Shown here in pieces: positions 1 to 8,580 of a stretch of DNA of 64,000 nucleotides (position 1 is the first letter of the stretch; every line of letters starts with the position of its first letter). Position numbers and translations under genes: made by a program. The stretch is from Ferrithrix thermotolerans DSM 19514 (GTDB lineage Bacteria > Actinomycetota > Acidimicrobiia > Acidimicrobiales > Ilumatobacteraceae). The stretch lies in assembly GCA_945861025.1 (NCBI GenBank), contig CAMASN010000004.1:16035-80034 (forward strand), read 5' to 3'. The notes below the pieces were generated by a model. The model did not search any database. It was not told the origin of the DNA and saw only the letters and a program-made list of their open reading frames with translations.

Positions 1-1524
1 AACCTCTGGTCGAAGGGTTGGGAAGAGAATTACTTCTTTGATTGAGTGCACGCCTGAAAGCAACATGACCACGCGGTCCATGCCGATACCAAGACCACCG
101 GTAGGCGGCAAGCCGAACTCAAGCGCCCTCAGGTAGTCCTCGTCGACACCGTTGGCTTCGTCGTCACCAGCGTCTTTGGCGAGCTGCTCGTCTTGGAAGC
201 GAATGCGTTGTTCGACTGGGTCGTTGAGCTCGCTATAGCCGTTCGCGAGTTCGCGGCGGCCAACGAACAGTTCGAAGCGTTCGGTGAGATGCGGATCGTT
301 GCGGTCGGCGCGCGCCAATGGGCTGATCTCAACCGGGTGTCCGGTGACAAAGGTTGGCAGCACCAGCTTGTGTTCGGCGGTGGCCTCGAAGAGTTCTTCG
401 ATGATCTTGCCCGTGCCCCAACGCGGTGCGCAACTGACGCCGTGATCGCCCGCAACTGCACGCAGCTTCTCAAGTGGTTGCGATGGGTGAACGGCGACGC
501 CGATGGCATCCTCAACAAGGTCGATCATGCGCGCCTGACGCCATGGTTGAGCGAGGTCGACCGTGTGGTCGTCGATGGTGACCACCGTGGTGCCGATGGC
601 ATCGCGTGCGGCGTTGACGATGAGTTCTTCGGTGAGCGCAATCACGTCGCTGCAGTCGGCGAACGCTTGGTACGACTCCATCATGGTGAACTCGGGGTTG
701 TGTCGTGTGCTGATGCCTTCGTTGCGGAAAACGCGGCCAATTTCGAACACTCGCTCCATGCCGCCCACGATGAGCCGCTTGAGGTGCAGTTCGAGCGCAA
801 TGCGCAGATACAGGGTCATGTCGAGCGTGTTGTGGTGCGTGATGAATGGGCGAGCATGCGCGCCGCCCGCTTCGAGATGCAGCATTGGCGTTTCGACTTC
901 GATGTAGCCGTGGCCATGAAGCGTGCGTCGGAAACTGGAGATGACAGCGTGTCGCACCTGGAACGTGCGGCGCGCTTCCTCGTTCACGATGAGGTCGGTG
1001 TAGCGCTGGCGGTATCGCGTGTCGGTATCGGTGAGGCCCTTCCACTTGTCGGGCAGCGGGCGCAGCGCCTTTGACAAGAGCTGCAACGAATCGACCCGAA
1101 CGCTGAGCTCGCCCTTGCGGGTGGTCATCACGATGCCCTCGACGCCTACCCAGTCGCCAAGGTCGAGGTTGCCGATGTCGGTAAAGGCCTGATCGCCCAC
1201 GATTGCCTTTGACACGAACAACTGGATCTCGTCACTGCGGTCGCGAACCGTGGCGAAGATGAGCTTGCCCTGCTCGCGCTTGAGCATCATTCGGCCGGCG
1301 ATTGAGACGCGGGCCGCGGTCTCTGTGCCGGGCTCAAGCTCGCCGTGTTCGGCGCGGACTTCGCTCAGCGTGTGGGTGCGATCGAAACGGTATGGGTACG
1401 GATTGTTTCCGTTGGTTCGAATGTCGTCGAGCTTGGCGAGTCGCTTGGCCTTCTCGGCCTCGAGTCCGCTACCACTGAGCAGGTCGGATTCAGCATCGGG
1501 GGAGGCATCGGGTGATTCGTTCAC
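1..1524 (-). CDS. lysS: Lysine--tRNA ligase (class II), 3' end beyond the left edge
   Basis: Charges tRNA-Lys with lysine in the cytoplasm. About 508 codons are visible and the reading frame is still open at base 1, but the protein is nearly complete because the last visible residues (GVHSIKEVILFPTLRPEV) are those near the C-terminus of LysRS. An N-terminal OB-fold (anticodon binding) is followed by the class II core, with motif 2 (FRNEGISTRHNPEFTMMES) and motif 3 (GLGIGMDRVVMLL) clearly readable. The start is taken as GTG at 1524, giving MNESPDASP; a -10-like hexamer lies 9 bases upstream. The gene is divergent from the M15 peptidase at 1615. Several long open frames on the opposite strand here are shadows. 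Confidence 0.95.
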   Translation of the reverse strand, partial: MNESPDASPDAESDLLSGSGLEAEKAKRLAKLDDIRTNGNNPYPYRFDRTHTLSEVRAEHGELEPGTETAARVSIAGRMMLKREQGKLIFATVRDRSDEIQLFVSKAIVGDQAFTDIGNLDLGDWVGVEGIVMTTRKGELSVRVDSLQLLSKALRPLPDKWKGLTDTDTRYRQRYTDLIVNEEARRTFQVRHAVISSFRRTLHGHGYIEVETPMLHLEAGGAHARPFITHHNTLDMTLYLRIALELHLKRLIVGGMERVFEIGRVFRNEGISTRHNPEFTMMESYQAFADCSDVIALTEELIVNAARDAIGTTVVTIDDHTVDLAQPWRQARMIDLVEDAIGVAVHPSQPLEKLRAVAGDHGVSCAPRWGTGKIIEELFEATAEHKLVLPTFVTGHPVEISPLARADRNDPHLTERFELFVGRRELANGYSELNDPVEQRIRFQDEQLAKDAGDDEANGVDEDYLRALEFGLPPTGGLGIGMDRVVMLLSGVHSIKEVILFPTLRPEV

Positions 1525-1533
1525 AGGGGCTGA

Positions 1534-1539
1534 ACGGTA
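1534..1539 (-). promoter_or_regulatory. -10-like element of lysS (TACCGT)
   Basis: TACCGT on the minus strand lies 9 bases before the GTG start of lysS, which fits a leaderless or near-leaderless transcript. No convincing -35 is seen. Confidence 0.45.
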
Positions 1540-1601
1540 TCTGATCTGAGCCGGTGAACGCGAGCGAATTGCGCTGCCTTGGGTCGCCCCTTTTGTCGCC
1601 G

Positions 1602-1607
1602 TAATGT
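1602..1607 (+). promoter_or_regulatory. -10-like element of the M15 peptidase gene (TAATGT)
   Basis: TAATGT ends 7 bases before ATG 1615. It supports ATG 1615 as the start rather than the in-frame TTG at 1579, which would lie upstream of the promoter. Confidence 0.5.
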
Positions 1608-1614
1608 TAGGGCG

Positions 1615-2958
1615 ATGAAACGCGCAGCCGCACTTACTCTCGTAGGGTTGGTGTTCGTCACGTCGCTGTCCTCAAGCCAGGCCGCAAGCCCCCTTGGACA
1701 GATCGTTGCACCTGTGTTCGCAACGGCCGCCGCTGAGCCCGTGCTGACGCCTACCGATGTCGTGCGCGTGCACCAAACCAGCGAACTCTCGCTCGATGTG
1801 TACTCGCGTGTCACAGGTGCAGCCAACGCGGCACGAGCAGCGTGGTCCGAATCGCGGGGCGGAAGTGTGCCAATGGCACTCGTGATGCGCGGGCCAGCCA
1901 TCGTGCAACAGCCAGAGATCGCTGGCTACAACTTTTCGATGGGCGTGACCGTGTTGCCTACCGAGGCGATCGCTGCGCTGATGGGTCGCGATGTCGCCGC
2001 GGTGGTCGCTCGGGGCGACGTGGTGATGGGCTCTACCAGCGCAGGTTTACGTGATGCGCGCGTCGGCGACACCATCGATCTTGAGTCGGCGTCCGGAGCG
2101 GTGACTCGACTTACCGTGGGCATGGTTGCCAACGACTCAGTGATCGGCGGCACCGAACTGTTGATGGCGCCGGCGCAGGGCGATCGCCTTGGGGTCACCA
2201 GAGTGACCAGCATCGTCGTGTGGGGTTTCCCCTCGAGAGACAGCATCGATGCAAACCTTGCGGCGTATGGACTCGATCAACGCGTGGGCACACGCGTGCG
2301 GCGTAGTTGGGATCCGTTCGATCCTGATGCAACGATCAGCATGTCTGAAACGAAAGCGCGCTTGGGTGAGTTTGCCTATCGAGTGCGGGCCAACGGAGTC
2401 GACGCCGACGTCACCCCAACGTGGACGAACCAGTTCATCCCACCCGTTCGCGAGTTGTATCCCACTGGCATCAGCGCGCGATGCAATTACATGATCCAAG
2501 CAGACCTGCGTGCAGCTCTGAATGACGTGGTCAACGCTGGCCTCGCTGGTCAGATCGATGTCGTCAACGCCAATCGATACGGCGGTTGTTTTTATCCCCG
2601 CTTCAATCGACTGTCGGGCCACCTTGGGGTGTTATCACGCCATTCGTGGGGCTCCCCAGTGGACACCAACACCACGACTAATGCTCAAGGCGCTGTGCCG
2701 CAAATGAACTGTGATGTTGTGCGCATTTTCCGAAAGCACAAGTTTGCGTGGGGCGGAAACTTCCTCACGCCCGACGGCATGCATTTCGAATGGGTGGGCG
2801 AACCAAGAGACCAGTATCAGTACCCCTCGCGCTACTGCCCGAATCTGTCGGTGTCGCCTTCAGTCACATCAACGCGTAGTGACTCGGGTGCACCGTTCGA
2901 GCCGCGAACCACGCGCTCCCAATTGTTTGGCGACGATGGATGGGGTCTCGGCGAGTAG
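1615..2958 (+). CDS. Secreted M15-family D-alanyl-D-alanine carboxypeptidase-like protein
   Basis: Predicted exported zinc peptidase acting on peptidoglycan stem peptides. The 447-residue protein starts with a signal peptide (MKRAAALTLVGLVFVTSLS, Ala-rich cleavage region near residue 24). A long central region without recognised motifs precedes the C-terminal catalytic domain. That domain has SRHSWGSPVD (His343, Asp350) and GMHFEW (His390), the three zinc ligands expected for the VanY-like M15 group. A tail of about 60 residues follows. ATG 1615 was chosen because the signal peptide begins there and a -10-like hexamer ends 7 bases before it. The stop codon overlaps the promoter-like hexamer of the next gene. 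Whether the enzyme is a DD- or LD-peptidase cannot be told from the sequence. Confidence 0.8.
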   Translation: MKRAAALTLVGLVFVTSLSSSQAASPLGQIVAPVFATAAAEPVLTPTDVVRVHQTSELSLDVYSRVTGAANAARAAWSESRGGSVPMALVMRGPAIVQQPEIAGYNFSMGVTVLPTEAIAALMGRDVAAVVARGDVVMGSTSAGLRDARVGDTIDLESASGAVTRLTVGMVANDSVIGGTELLMAPAQGDRLGVTRVTSIVVWGFPSRDSIDANLAAYGLDQRVGTRVRRSWDPFDPDATISMSETKARLGEFAYRVRANGVDADVTPTWTNQFIPPVRELYPTGISARCNYMIQADLRAALNDVVNAGLAGQIDVVNANRYGGCFYPRFNRLSGHLGVLSRHSWGSPVDTNTTTNAQGAVPQMNCDVVRIFRKHKFAWGGNFLTPDGMHFEWVGEPRDQYQYPSRYCPNLSVSPSVTSTRSDSGAPFEPRTTRSQLFGDDGWGLGE

Positions 2959-2961
2959 CCT
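2956..2961 (+). promoter_or_regulatory. -10-like element of the lpdA-like gene (TAGCCT)
   Basis: TAGCCT overlaps the TAG stop of the preceding gene and ends 8 bases before GTG 2970, supporting that start over an in-frame ATG at 2940. Confidence 0.45.
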
Positions 2962-2969
2962 CTTCTGTT

Positions 2970-4328
2970 GTGTCAACTCGCTTTGTGATCATTGGTGGTG
3001 GTCCAGCAGGCAATACCGCGGCCACGTATGCCGCCCGTTTGGGCGCCCAGGTCACGCTGATCGAGCGTGATGTCATCGGAGGTGCTGCCCATCTCTGGGA
3101 CTGCATTCCGTCGAAGACGATGATCGCTACCGGCGGAGCAATGAGCTTCACCCGGCGCATCCAAGGCATGGGCCTTGAGCATCAAGATGCCGAAGTCGAC
3201 AACGTTGCTTTGCAAGACCGTATCGAAGACATTCAGGGCCGTTTACAAAGCAACACCATCCGGTTACTCGAAAGTCAGGGTGTCCGGATGATCATGGGCT
3301 CGGCTCGATTCATCGGTCCGAACTTGATCGAAGTCGCAACTGCCGATGGTGCAGAGCAAATCGAAGCCGACGCCGTACTTGTTGCTTCTGGCTCGCGCCC
3401 ACGTATCCCCGACTGGTGCCATCCCGACGGTGAACGCATTCTCACCACTCGCGATTGCTACCCGCCCAAGGTGTTCCCAACGAGCATGACCGTGGTGGGC
3501 TCGGGTGTAACGGGTGTTGAGTTCGTGCACATGTTCTCTTCGTTTGGCGCCAGCGTGTCGCTCGTGGTGAGTCGCCAACAGGTACTTCCCAGTAAGGACC
3601 CCGAGGTTGCTGCGGTTCTTGAAGACGACTTCTTGCGTCGCGGTGTGCGCCTGCTCAAAGGTGCGCGAGCCGTCTCGATCGAACGCAATGGCGACGAGGT
3701 CACTGTCAGTTGCGACGATGGTCGGGTCGTGCGCAGTTCACATGCAGTGCTGGCGATTGGCTCGGTTCCAAATACTGACCACCTTCGCCTCGAGCTTGCA
3801 GGCGTGCACACCGACAACGGTTACGTGAACATCAACCGACATTGCCAGAGCAACGTGGCGCACATCTACGCGGCTGGCGATGTAAGCGGCAAGCTGCCGT
3901 TGTCGTCGGTGGCCAGCATGCAGGGCCGTAAAGTGGCCGAGCATGTGATGGGTCTCCACAAAGTTGTGCACCGCCACCTCGACTACGACAAGGCTGCCTC
4001 GGCCATCTTCACCGAGCCCGAGATCGCCGATGTCGGGCTGGCCGAAGCAGATGCATTTGCTGTGGGTCGCAAGATTCGTGTCACGAAGGTGCCGTTTAGT
4101 TCGAACCCAAAGGCCTTGATCAACAACGATGCGAGCGGTTTTGTGAAGATCGTGTCTGACCCGGCCACTGGTGTTGTGCTCGGCGGCTCTATCGTCGGTC
4201 GGCATGCCGCCGAACTCATCAGCGTTATCGCTCTGGCGGTCACTGCAAACCTCACTGTAAGCGATATCGTCGAAAGCCTGCTGGTGCATCCGGCGCTCAG
4301 CGAGTCTCTTGCCGAGGCCGCAGAATGA
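2970..4328 (+). CDS. lpdA: LpdA-like NAD(P)H-dependent flavoprotein (quinone reductase type)
   Basis: Belongs to the pyridine nucleotide-disulfide oxidoreductase family (452 aa). The FAD-binding GGGPAG is at residues 9-14 and a second Rossmann motif (VVGSGVTGVEF) lies mid-protein. The C-terminal dimerisation domain carries HPALSE, the usual His/Glu pair. At the redox-active site the usual GGTCLNVGCIPSK reads GGAAHLWDCIPSK. The first cysteine is Ala40 and only Cys45 remains, so a dithiol mechanism is not possible. This is the signature known from Mycobacterium tuberculosis LpdA (Rv3303c), an NAD(P)H:quinone reductase, and not of true lipoamide dehydrogenase. It lies directly after the M15 peptidase gene and 10 bases before the RDD gene. 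Confidence 0.85.
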   Translation: MSTRFVIIGGGPAGNTAATYAARLGAQVTLIERDVIGGAAHLWDCIPSKTMIATGGAMSFTRRIQGMGLEHQDAEVDNVALQDRIEDIQGRLQSNTIRLLESQGVRMIMGSARFIGPNLIEVATADGAEQIEADAVLVASGSRPRIPDWCHPDGERILTTRDCYPPKVFPTSMTVVGSGVTGVEFVHMFSSFGASVSLVVSRQQVLPSKDPEVAAVLEDDFLRRGVRLLKGARAVSIERNGDEVTVSCDDGRVVRSSHAVLAIGSVPNTDHLRLELAGVHTDNGYVNINRHCQSNVAHIYAAGDVSGKLPLSSVASMQGRKVAEHVMGLHKVVHRHLDYDKAASAIFTEPEIADVGLAEADAFAVGRKIRVTKVPFSSNPKALINNDASGFVKIVSDPATGVVLGGSIVGRHAAELISVIALAVTANLTVSDIVESLLVHPALSESLAEAAE

Positions 4329-4338
4329 GTGGTTCCGA

Positions 4339-4842
4339 GTGAATTCGTTTGGACAATCCAACCTCGATCGGGAGGCGCTGAATCGAGAACTCGGGCTGCC
4401 GCCCGGTGTTGTGCTCGCACCCATTTGGCGTCGCTTGCTGGCTCGGACAATCGACCAACTCGTGATCCTCGTGCCCGTCTTAATCATTGCGGTCATCGCT
4501 CTGGGGATTTCTTCACTCGACGATCTGAAGACGCATGCGTTCGGGCTCAATGCTGCTGTGTTGGCCGCCGGTTTTTTCTACGAGTTTGGAATGATCGCAA
4601 TGTGGGGCCGCACCGTGGGCAAGATCGCGCTCGGAACTCAGGTGGTGCGGGTCGACTCTGGCGGCGCGGTGTTGCCATCGTCAGCGGCCATCCGCACCCT
4701 CGTGCCTTTGGCCGCCGGAGTTATCCCGAGCGTCGGTTTGGCGCTGAGCATCGTTGTGTACGCGAGAACCATCTACGACAAGAAGCGCCAGGGATGGCAC
4801 GACAAGGGTTCTGGCACGATTGTGGTGCTTCGCCAAGGCTAG
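4339..4842 (+). CDS. RDD family membrane protein
   Basis: A 167-residue membrane protein with the RDD-family N-terminal motif (RLLARTIDQLVIL), a first hydrophobic segment at about residues 40-58, a second at about 70-90, and a third near 125-145. The motif GRTVGKIALGTQVVRVD between helices is typical of the family. The function of RDD proteins is mostly unknown; some have been linked to sodium/proton exchange, which cannot be inferred here. The GTG at 4339 (10 bases after the lpdA stop) was taken as the start; an in-frame TTG at 4309 inside lpdA is less likely. It is probably cotranscribed with lpdA and converges on accA3 (12-base gap). Confidence 0.75.
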   Translation: MNSFGQSNLDREALNRELGLPPGVVLAPIWRRLLARTIDQLVILVPVLIIAVIALGISSLDDLKTHAFGLNAAVLAAGFFYEFGMIAMWGRTVGKIALGTQVVRVDSGGAVLPSSAAIRTLVPLAAGVIPSVGLALSIVVYARTIYDKKRQGWHDKGSGTIVVLRQG

Positions 4843-4854
4843 TTGACCGTTCGA

Positions 4855-6627
4855 TTAGGCGATGATGATCAAGACATCGCCAGCGCCGACGGTGGCGCCG
4901 GTAACGATCTTGATCTCTTTCACCGTGCCGGCCTTCTCGGCGGCGATTTGGTTTTCCATCTTCATTGCCTCGAGCACAACGACGGACTGCCCGACTTCGA
5001 CCACCTGATCAACTTCAACGAGGATCTTCACGATGGTGCCCTGCATCGGCGCAGTCACATTGCCGCTGCCCGCACCCGCATTGCCTGCTGATGCACTTGC
5101 CGAACGCACCGGCTTCTTGGCGGCAGCCTTCGAGCTGGATGCAACGGCTTGGCCTTCGGGAACCCACATCTTCACGTCGAAGCGCTTGCCGTTGACTTCG
5201 ATTGTGGTGTTGCGCTGCACGAGTGGTTCGGCTGCATCGTCGCTAGGAGCAACCGGTGCTCCGGGCGCCTCGATGCCGCTGAGGTCGAGTACTTCTTCGA
5301 CCCACTTGGTGCTGTGCTTCATCGCCTGAAAATCGGGATGCTTGAGAATCGCGAGGTCGGCCGGAATGGTGGTGGCCACGCCTTCGACAACCATTTCTTC
5401 GAGGGCGCGGATGGTGCGCGCAATCGCTGTTGGGCGATCCTTGCCCCACACCACAAGCTTGCCGACAAGGTTGTCGTAGTACTGGCTGATCTCGTCGCCA
5501 GCCATGTAGCCGCCATCGAATCGAACGCCGAAACCATCGGGCGTGACCAGTTTGGTGATGAGGCCTGGGCTTGGCAGGAACTTGCCGCCAGCAGGGTTCT
5601 CGGCGTTGATGCGGATCTCGATGCTGTGGCCGCTGCGTGCTGCAGCGACTTCGGCCTGGGTCATTGGCAATGGCTCGCCGCTAGCAACGCGAATCTGCCA
5701 TTCGACAAGATCGATGCCGGTGATTTCTTCGCTGACTGGATGTTCCACCTGTAAGCGGGTGTTCATCTCAAGGAAGAAGAAGTCGCCGTCTTGGTAGATG
5801 AACTCGACGGTGCCGGCGTTGTAATAACCAACGGCCTTGGCCACCTTGATAGCTGCTTCGCCCATGGCCTCTTCGACGCCATCGGGGAGCGCGGTAGCTG
5901 GAGCCTCTTCGACAAGCTTTTGGTGACGACGCTGCGCCGAGCAGTCACGCGTGCTGATCCACACGACGTTGCCGTCCTTGTCGCCCACGAGTTGCACTTC
6001 GATATGACGTGGCCACGTGAGGTAGCGCTCGACGTAGATTTCGTCGCGACCGAAGTAGGCCTTTGCTTCGCGCTGAGCGCTATCGACGGCGTCTTGAACA
6101 GAGGCCTCGTTATGCACGACTTTCATGCCGCGGCCGCCGCCGCCGAACGCGGCCTTGATGGCAATTGGCCAACCGTTGGTGCGGCCGAACTCGATGATCT
6201 CGTCGGCGCCCTTGGCGAACTCGGTTGTGCCCGGCACGATTGGCGCACCGCCGGCCAGTGCTGCCTTGCGGCTGCTGACCTTGTCGCCCATGACATCGAC
6301 AGCCTCTGGTGGTGGCCCGATGAAAGCAACGCCCATCGCAGCGATGGCTCGGTTGAAGTCGGGGTTCTCGCTGAAGAAGCCATAGCCCGGGTGCACGCCA
6401 TCGGCGCCACTGAGGCGGATTGCGTTGAGAATCGCCTCGGTGTTGAGGTAGCTCTCCGCTGCGGTCTGACCGCCGAGTGCATATGCCTCGTCGGCGAGAC
6501 GCACATGCAGCGCGTTTCTATCGAGTTCGGAATAGACGGCGACGGTTGCAATGCCCAATTCTCGGGCGGCCCGAATGACTCGGACAGCAATTTCTCCACG
6601 GTTGGCGATGAGTATCTTCTTCAGCAC
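4855..6627 (-). CDS. accA3: Acyl-CoA carboxylase alpha chain (biotin carboxylase + biotin carboxyl carrier)
   Basis: Carries out ATP-dependent carboxylation of its own biotin and presents it to a carboxyltransferase (AccD type) for acetyl- or propionyl-CoA carboxylation. The 590-residue protein has an N-terminal biotin carboxylase with the ATP-grasp glycine loop (FGGGGRGMK, residues 161-169), the core up to about residue 450, a linker rich in Ala/Ser/Lys, and a C-terminal biotinyl domain with EAMKMEN (biotinylated Lys about 556). The length and fusion match actinobacterial AccA3. The start is GTG 6627. No carboxyltransferase gene lies nearby, as is common for AccA3, which is shared between several AccD subunits. 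The biotin ligase gene birA is divergent from it with a 75-base gap, a functional pairing of substrate and modifying enzyme. Confidence 0.93.
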   Translation of the reverse strand: MLKKILIANRGEIAVRVIRAARELGIATVAVYSELDRNALHVRLADEAYALGGQTAAESYLNTEAILNAIRLSGADGVHPGYGFFSENPDFNRAIAAMGVAFIGPPPEAVDVMGDKVSSRKAALAGGAPIVPGTTEFAKGADEIIEFGRTNGWPIAIKAAFGGGGRGMKVVHNEASVQDAVDSAQREAKAYFGRDEIYVERYLTWPRHIEVQLVGDKDGNVVWISTRDCSAQRRHQKLVEEAPATALPDGVEEAMGEAAIKVAKAVGYYNAGTVEFIYQDGDFFFLEMNTRLQVEHPVSEEITGIDLVEWQIRVASGEPLPMTQAEVAAARSGHSIEIRINAENPAGGKFLPSPGLITKLVTPDGFGVRFDGGYMAGDEISQYYDNLVGKLVVWGKDRPTAIARTIRALEEMVVEGVATTIPADLAILKHPDFQAMKHSTKWVEEVLDLSGIEAPGAPVAPSDDAAEPLVQRNTTIEVNGKRFDVKMWVPEGQAVASSSKAAAKKPVRSASASAGNAGAGSGNVTAPMQGTIVKILVEVDQVVEVGQSVVVLEAMKMENQIAAEKAGTVKEIKIVTGATVGAGDVLIIIA

Positions 6628-6690
6628 GGCTCACATGATGACCGCTCGGCACCCCTGATTGCCACCTGACGGTCGATTAGTTGCTGCGTC

Positions 6691-6696
6691 TAGGCT
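6691..6696 (+). promoter_or_regulatory. -10-like element of birA (TAGGCT)
   Basis: TAGGCT ends 6 bases before ATG 6703, within the short divergent region between accA3 and birA. It predicts a leaderless birA transcript. Confidence 0.5.
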
Positions 6697-6702
6697 CGCA
6701 AC

Positions 6703-7452
6703 ATGTCTGAATCGCTTCCGCAAATCGTATGGCCAGCCACGTGGCCGGCTGGTTGGCACGTCACATTCGTCAACGAAACCGGCTCGACAAACGCCGATCT
6801 GCTGGCTGCTGGCGCTGCAGATGCGTCCGACCGAACGGTGCTGGCGGCCGCGCATCAGACTGCAGGCCGAGGCCGCCTCGACCGGCGATGGGAAGCAACG
6901 CCCGGTGCGAACCTGCTGGTGAGCCTGTTGCTGCGCAATGTTCCTCGGTTCCCTCACGAGCTCACTCAACGAGTGGCGTTGGCGGCCCTTGCTGCGTGCC
7001 GCGAGTTGGCCGGCATCGAAGCCGACTTGAAATGGCCGAACGACATCTTGCTCAAGGGTGCCAAGCTTGCCGGGGTGTTGGCGCAGGCCGGCTCGTCGCC
7101 GAGCGGACCATTTGTCGTCGTTGGCATCGGCATCAACGTGGGTTGGGCGCCCGACGATGCGGCCAAGGTGGGCGACGCTGTTGGGCCGGGCCAGTTGCTG
7201 AGCGCGATGCTCACTCACTACGACGCGCTGCCCGAAGTGATCACGCCGCTCTATCGCGCCCACCTCGCCACTATTGGCCAACGCGTGCGGGTCGAGTTGC
7301 CGGGCGACCGTACGGTTGTCGGTCGAGCCACCGATGTCGAATCCGATGGCCGACTAGTGGTGCTCGATGACTGTGCCATCACCCATCGAATCGACACAGG
7401 CGATGTCGTGCACCTGCGCCCCGACGACTTGGGCGCTGCCGCCAGCGAGTGA
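6703..7452 (+). CDS. birA: Biotin--[acetyl-CoA-carboxylase] ligase
   Basis: Activates biotin with ATP and attaches it to the biotinyl lysine of carboxylases such as AccA3 next door. The 249-residue protein has the biotinyl-AMP binding loop (QTAGRGRLDRRW, around residues 55-66), the conserved LKWPNDI segment, and a short C-terminal SH3-like domain (RVRVELPGDRTVVGRATDV). There is no N-terminal helix-turn-helix, so this is a monofunctional group I ligase and not a repressor. A -10-like hexamer lies 6 bases before the ATG. Confidence 0.93.
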   Translation: MSESLPQIVWPATWPAGWHVTFVNETGSTNADLLAAGAADASDRTVLAAAHQTAGRGRLDRRWEATPGANLLVSLLLRNVPRFPHELTQRVALAALAACRELAGIEADLKWPNDILLKGAKLAGVLAQAGSSPSGPFVVVGIGINVGWAPDDAAKVGDAVGPGQLLSAMLTHYDALPEVITPLYRAHLATIGQRVRVELPGDRTVVGRATDVESDGRLVVLDDCAITHRIDTGDVVHLRPDDLGAAASE

Positions 7453-7476
7453 CCGAGCCGCGCGGCGGAACACGAC

Positions 7477-7482
7477 TACCGT
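7477..7482 (+). promoter_or_regulatory. -10-like element of the LCP gene (TACCGT)
   Basis: TACCGT is 8 bases before GTG 7491, again the leaderless spacing; it marks the likely start of the surface-glycan transcription unit. Confidence 0.5.
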
Positions 7483-7490
7483 AAGAACTC

Positions 7491-8558
7491 GTGCAGCCAG
7501 CGTCGCGTTCTTCTGGGTCGTCGCTCACTGGCTCGGTGCTTCGCCAGCGTTGGAATCGAGTCGGACCTCGTCGGCGTCAGCGCCGTCGAGTCGGCACCAT
7601 GTTGTTCACCATCGGATTCGTTGCCATCCTCACCACGGTTGGTGTGATCAGCGCAGCAAACCATCAAGTCGAAGGCATCGAGCGAATCCCGGCGCTGAAA
7701 TCTGCGTTGAGTCCATCGAGCGCAAACGTCGAGAACTTTTTGTTAGTGGGCTCCGATAGCCGTGAGGGCGCCGACCCAACTGCCCCCGACTATGGCGGCA
7801 TCGGCCCCGCTGCTGGTGTTGGTGGCCACCGCAGCGACACCATCATGGTGTTGCGACGTGACCGTAATGGTGGTCCCGCAGCGCTGCTTTCGATCCCGCG
7901 TGACCTGTGGGTCACCAATGCAGTGAGTGGCCAACAGGGCCGCGTCAACTCGGCATATCAAGATGGTCCCGCGGCGTTGATTCAGACAGTGCAGCTGTCG
8001 TTGGGTATTCCGATTCACCACTACGTGGAGATCGACTTTCAAGGTTTCAAGACGCTCGTCGATTCGATTGGTGGAGTGCAGGTTTGTTTCGCCATGCCGG
8101 CCCGAGACGAACACACGGGGTTGAACATCACCGCGCCTGGGTGTTACGTGCTCGACGGCATTCAGAGTCTGGCGTACGCGCGCAGTCGTTATTACGAGAC
8201 CCTTGAGAACGGCCAGTGGGTTCGCGACGGCACATCCGATTTGGGTCGCATCAAGCGTCAGCAGTTGTTCGTGAACACGGCGTTGCAAGCGGCGATCGCC
8301 AGCATCAAGGGCAATCCGTTCCGCACGGGCGAGTTGCTCGCCGCTGGCTCAGGCGTCGTTCGTCTCGACGATGGCCTCGATGTGCTGGGCGCAGCAGGCG
8401 CCCTTCGTGACGTCGTGGGTGGGGGATTGCAGCCGTACTCGCTGCCCGTGGTGCCGCGCACAGTCGATGGCAACGCGGTGTTGCTTCTCGGCGACACTGC
8501 GAACGTCGTTTTAGACTATTTCAAGGGTGTTGCTGGCTCACCACCGCCAGTTGGCTGA
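7491..8558 (+). CDS. LytR-CpsA-Psr family glycopolymer ligase
   Basis: Membrane-anchored phosphotransferase that, by family knowledge, transfers a lipid-linked glycopolymer to peptidoglycan. The 355-residue protein has a very basic cytoplasmic tail (RRRQRRR around 27-33), one transmembrane helix (about 36-56), then the LCP domain. Readable motifs are LLVGSDSREG (about 84-93), RSDTIMVLR, LSIPRDLWV, RVNSAYQDG, YVEIDFQGF, LAYARSR and DLGRIKRQQ; the arginines and aspartates binding the polyprenyl pyrophosphate are present. It sits immediately upstream of rmlA, as LCP genes often do next to rhamnose genes in actinobacteria, so the substrate is probably a rhamnose-containing wall polymer (inference). 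Confidence 0.92.
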   Translation: MQPASRSSGSSLTGSVLRQRWNRVGPRRRQRRRVGTMLFTIGFVAILTTVGVISAANHQVEGIERIPALKSALSPSSANVENFLLVGSDSREGADPTAPDYGGIGPAAGVGGHRSDTIMVLRRDRNGGPAALLSIPRDLWVTNAVSGQQGRVNSAYQDGPAALIQTVQLSLGIPIHHYVEIDFQGFKTLVDSIGGVQVCFAMPARDEHTGLNITAPGCYVLDGIQSLAYARSRYYETLENGQWVRDGTSDLGRIKRQQLFVNTALQAAIASIKGNPFRTGELLAAGSGVVRLDDGLDVLGAAGALRDVVGGGLQPYSLPVVPRTVDGNAVLLLGDTANVVLDYFKGVAGSPPPVG

Positions 8559-8564
8559 GTGTCC

Positions 8565-8570
8565 TACACT
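8565..8570 (+). promoter_or_regulatory. -10-like element of rmlA (TACACT)
   Basis: TACACT ends 10 bases before ATG 8581 and directly follows the LCP stop codon, so the rml genes may have their own promoter. Confidence 0.45.
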
Positions 8571-8580
8571 TGCCACTCGT

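Noticed and set aside
193..1074. 293-residue plus-strand frame inside lysS
   Set aside because: The minus strand encodes the clear class II LysRS core here.
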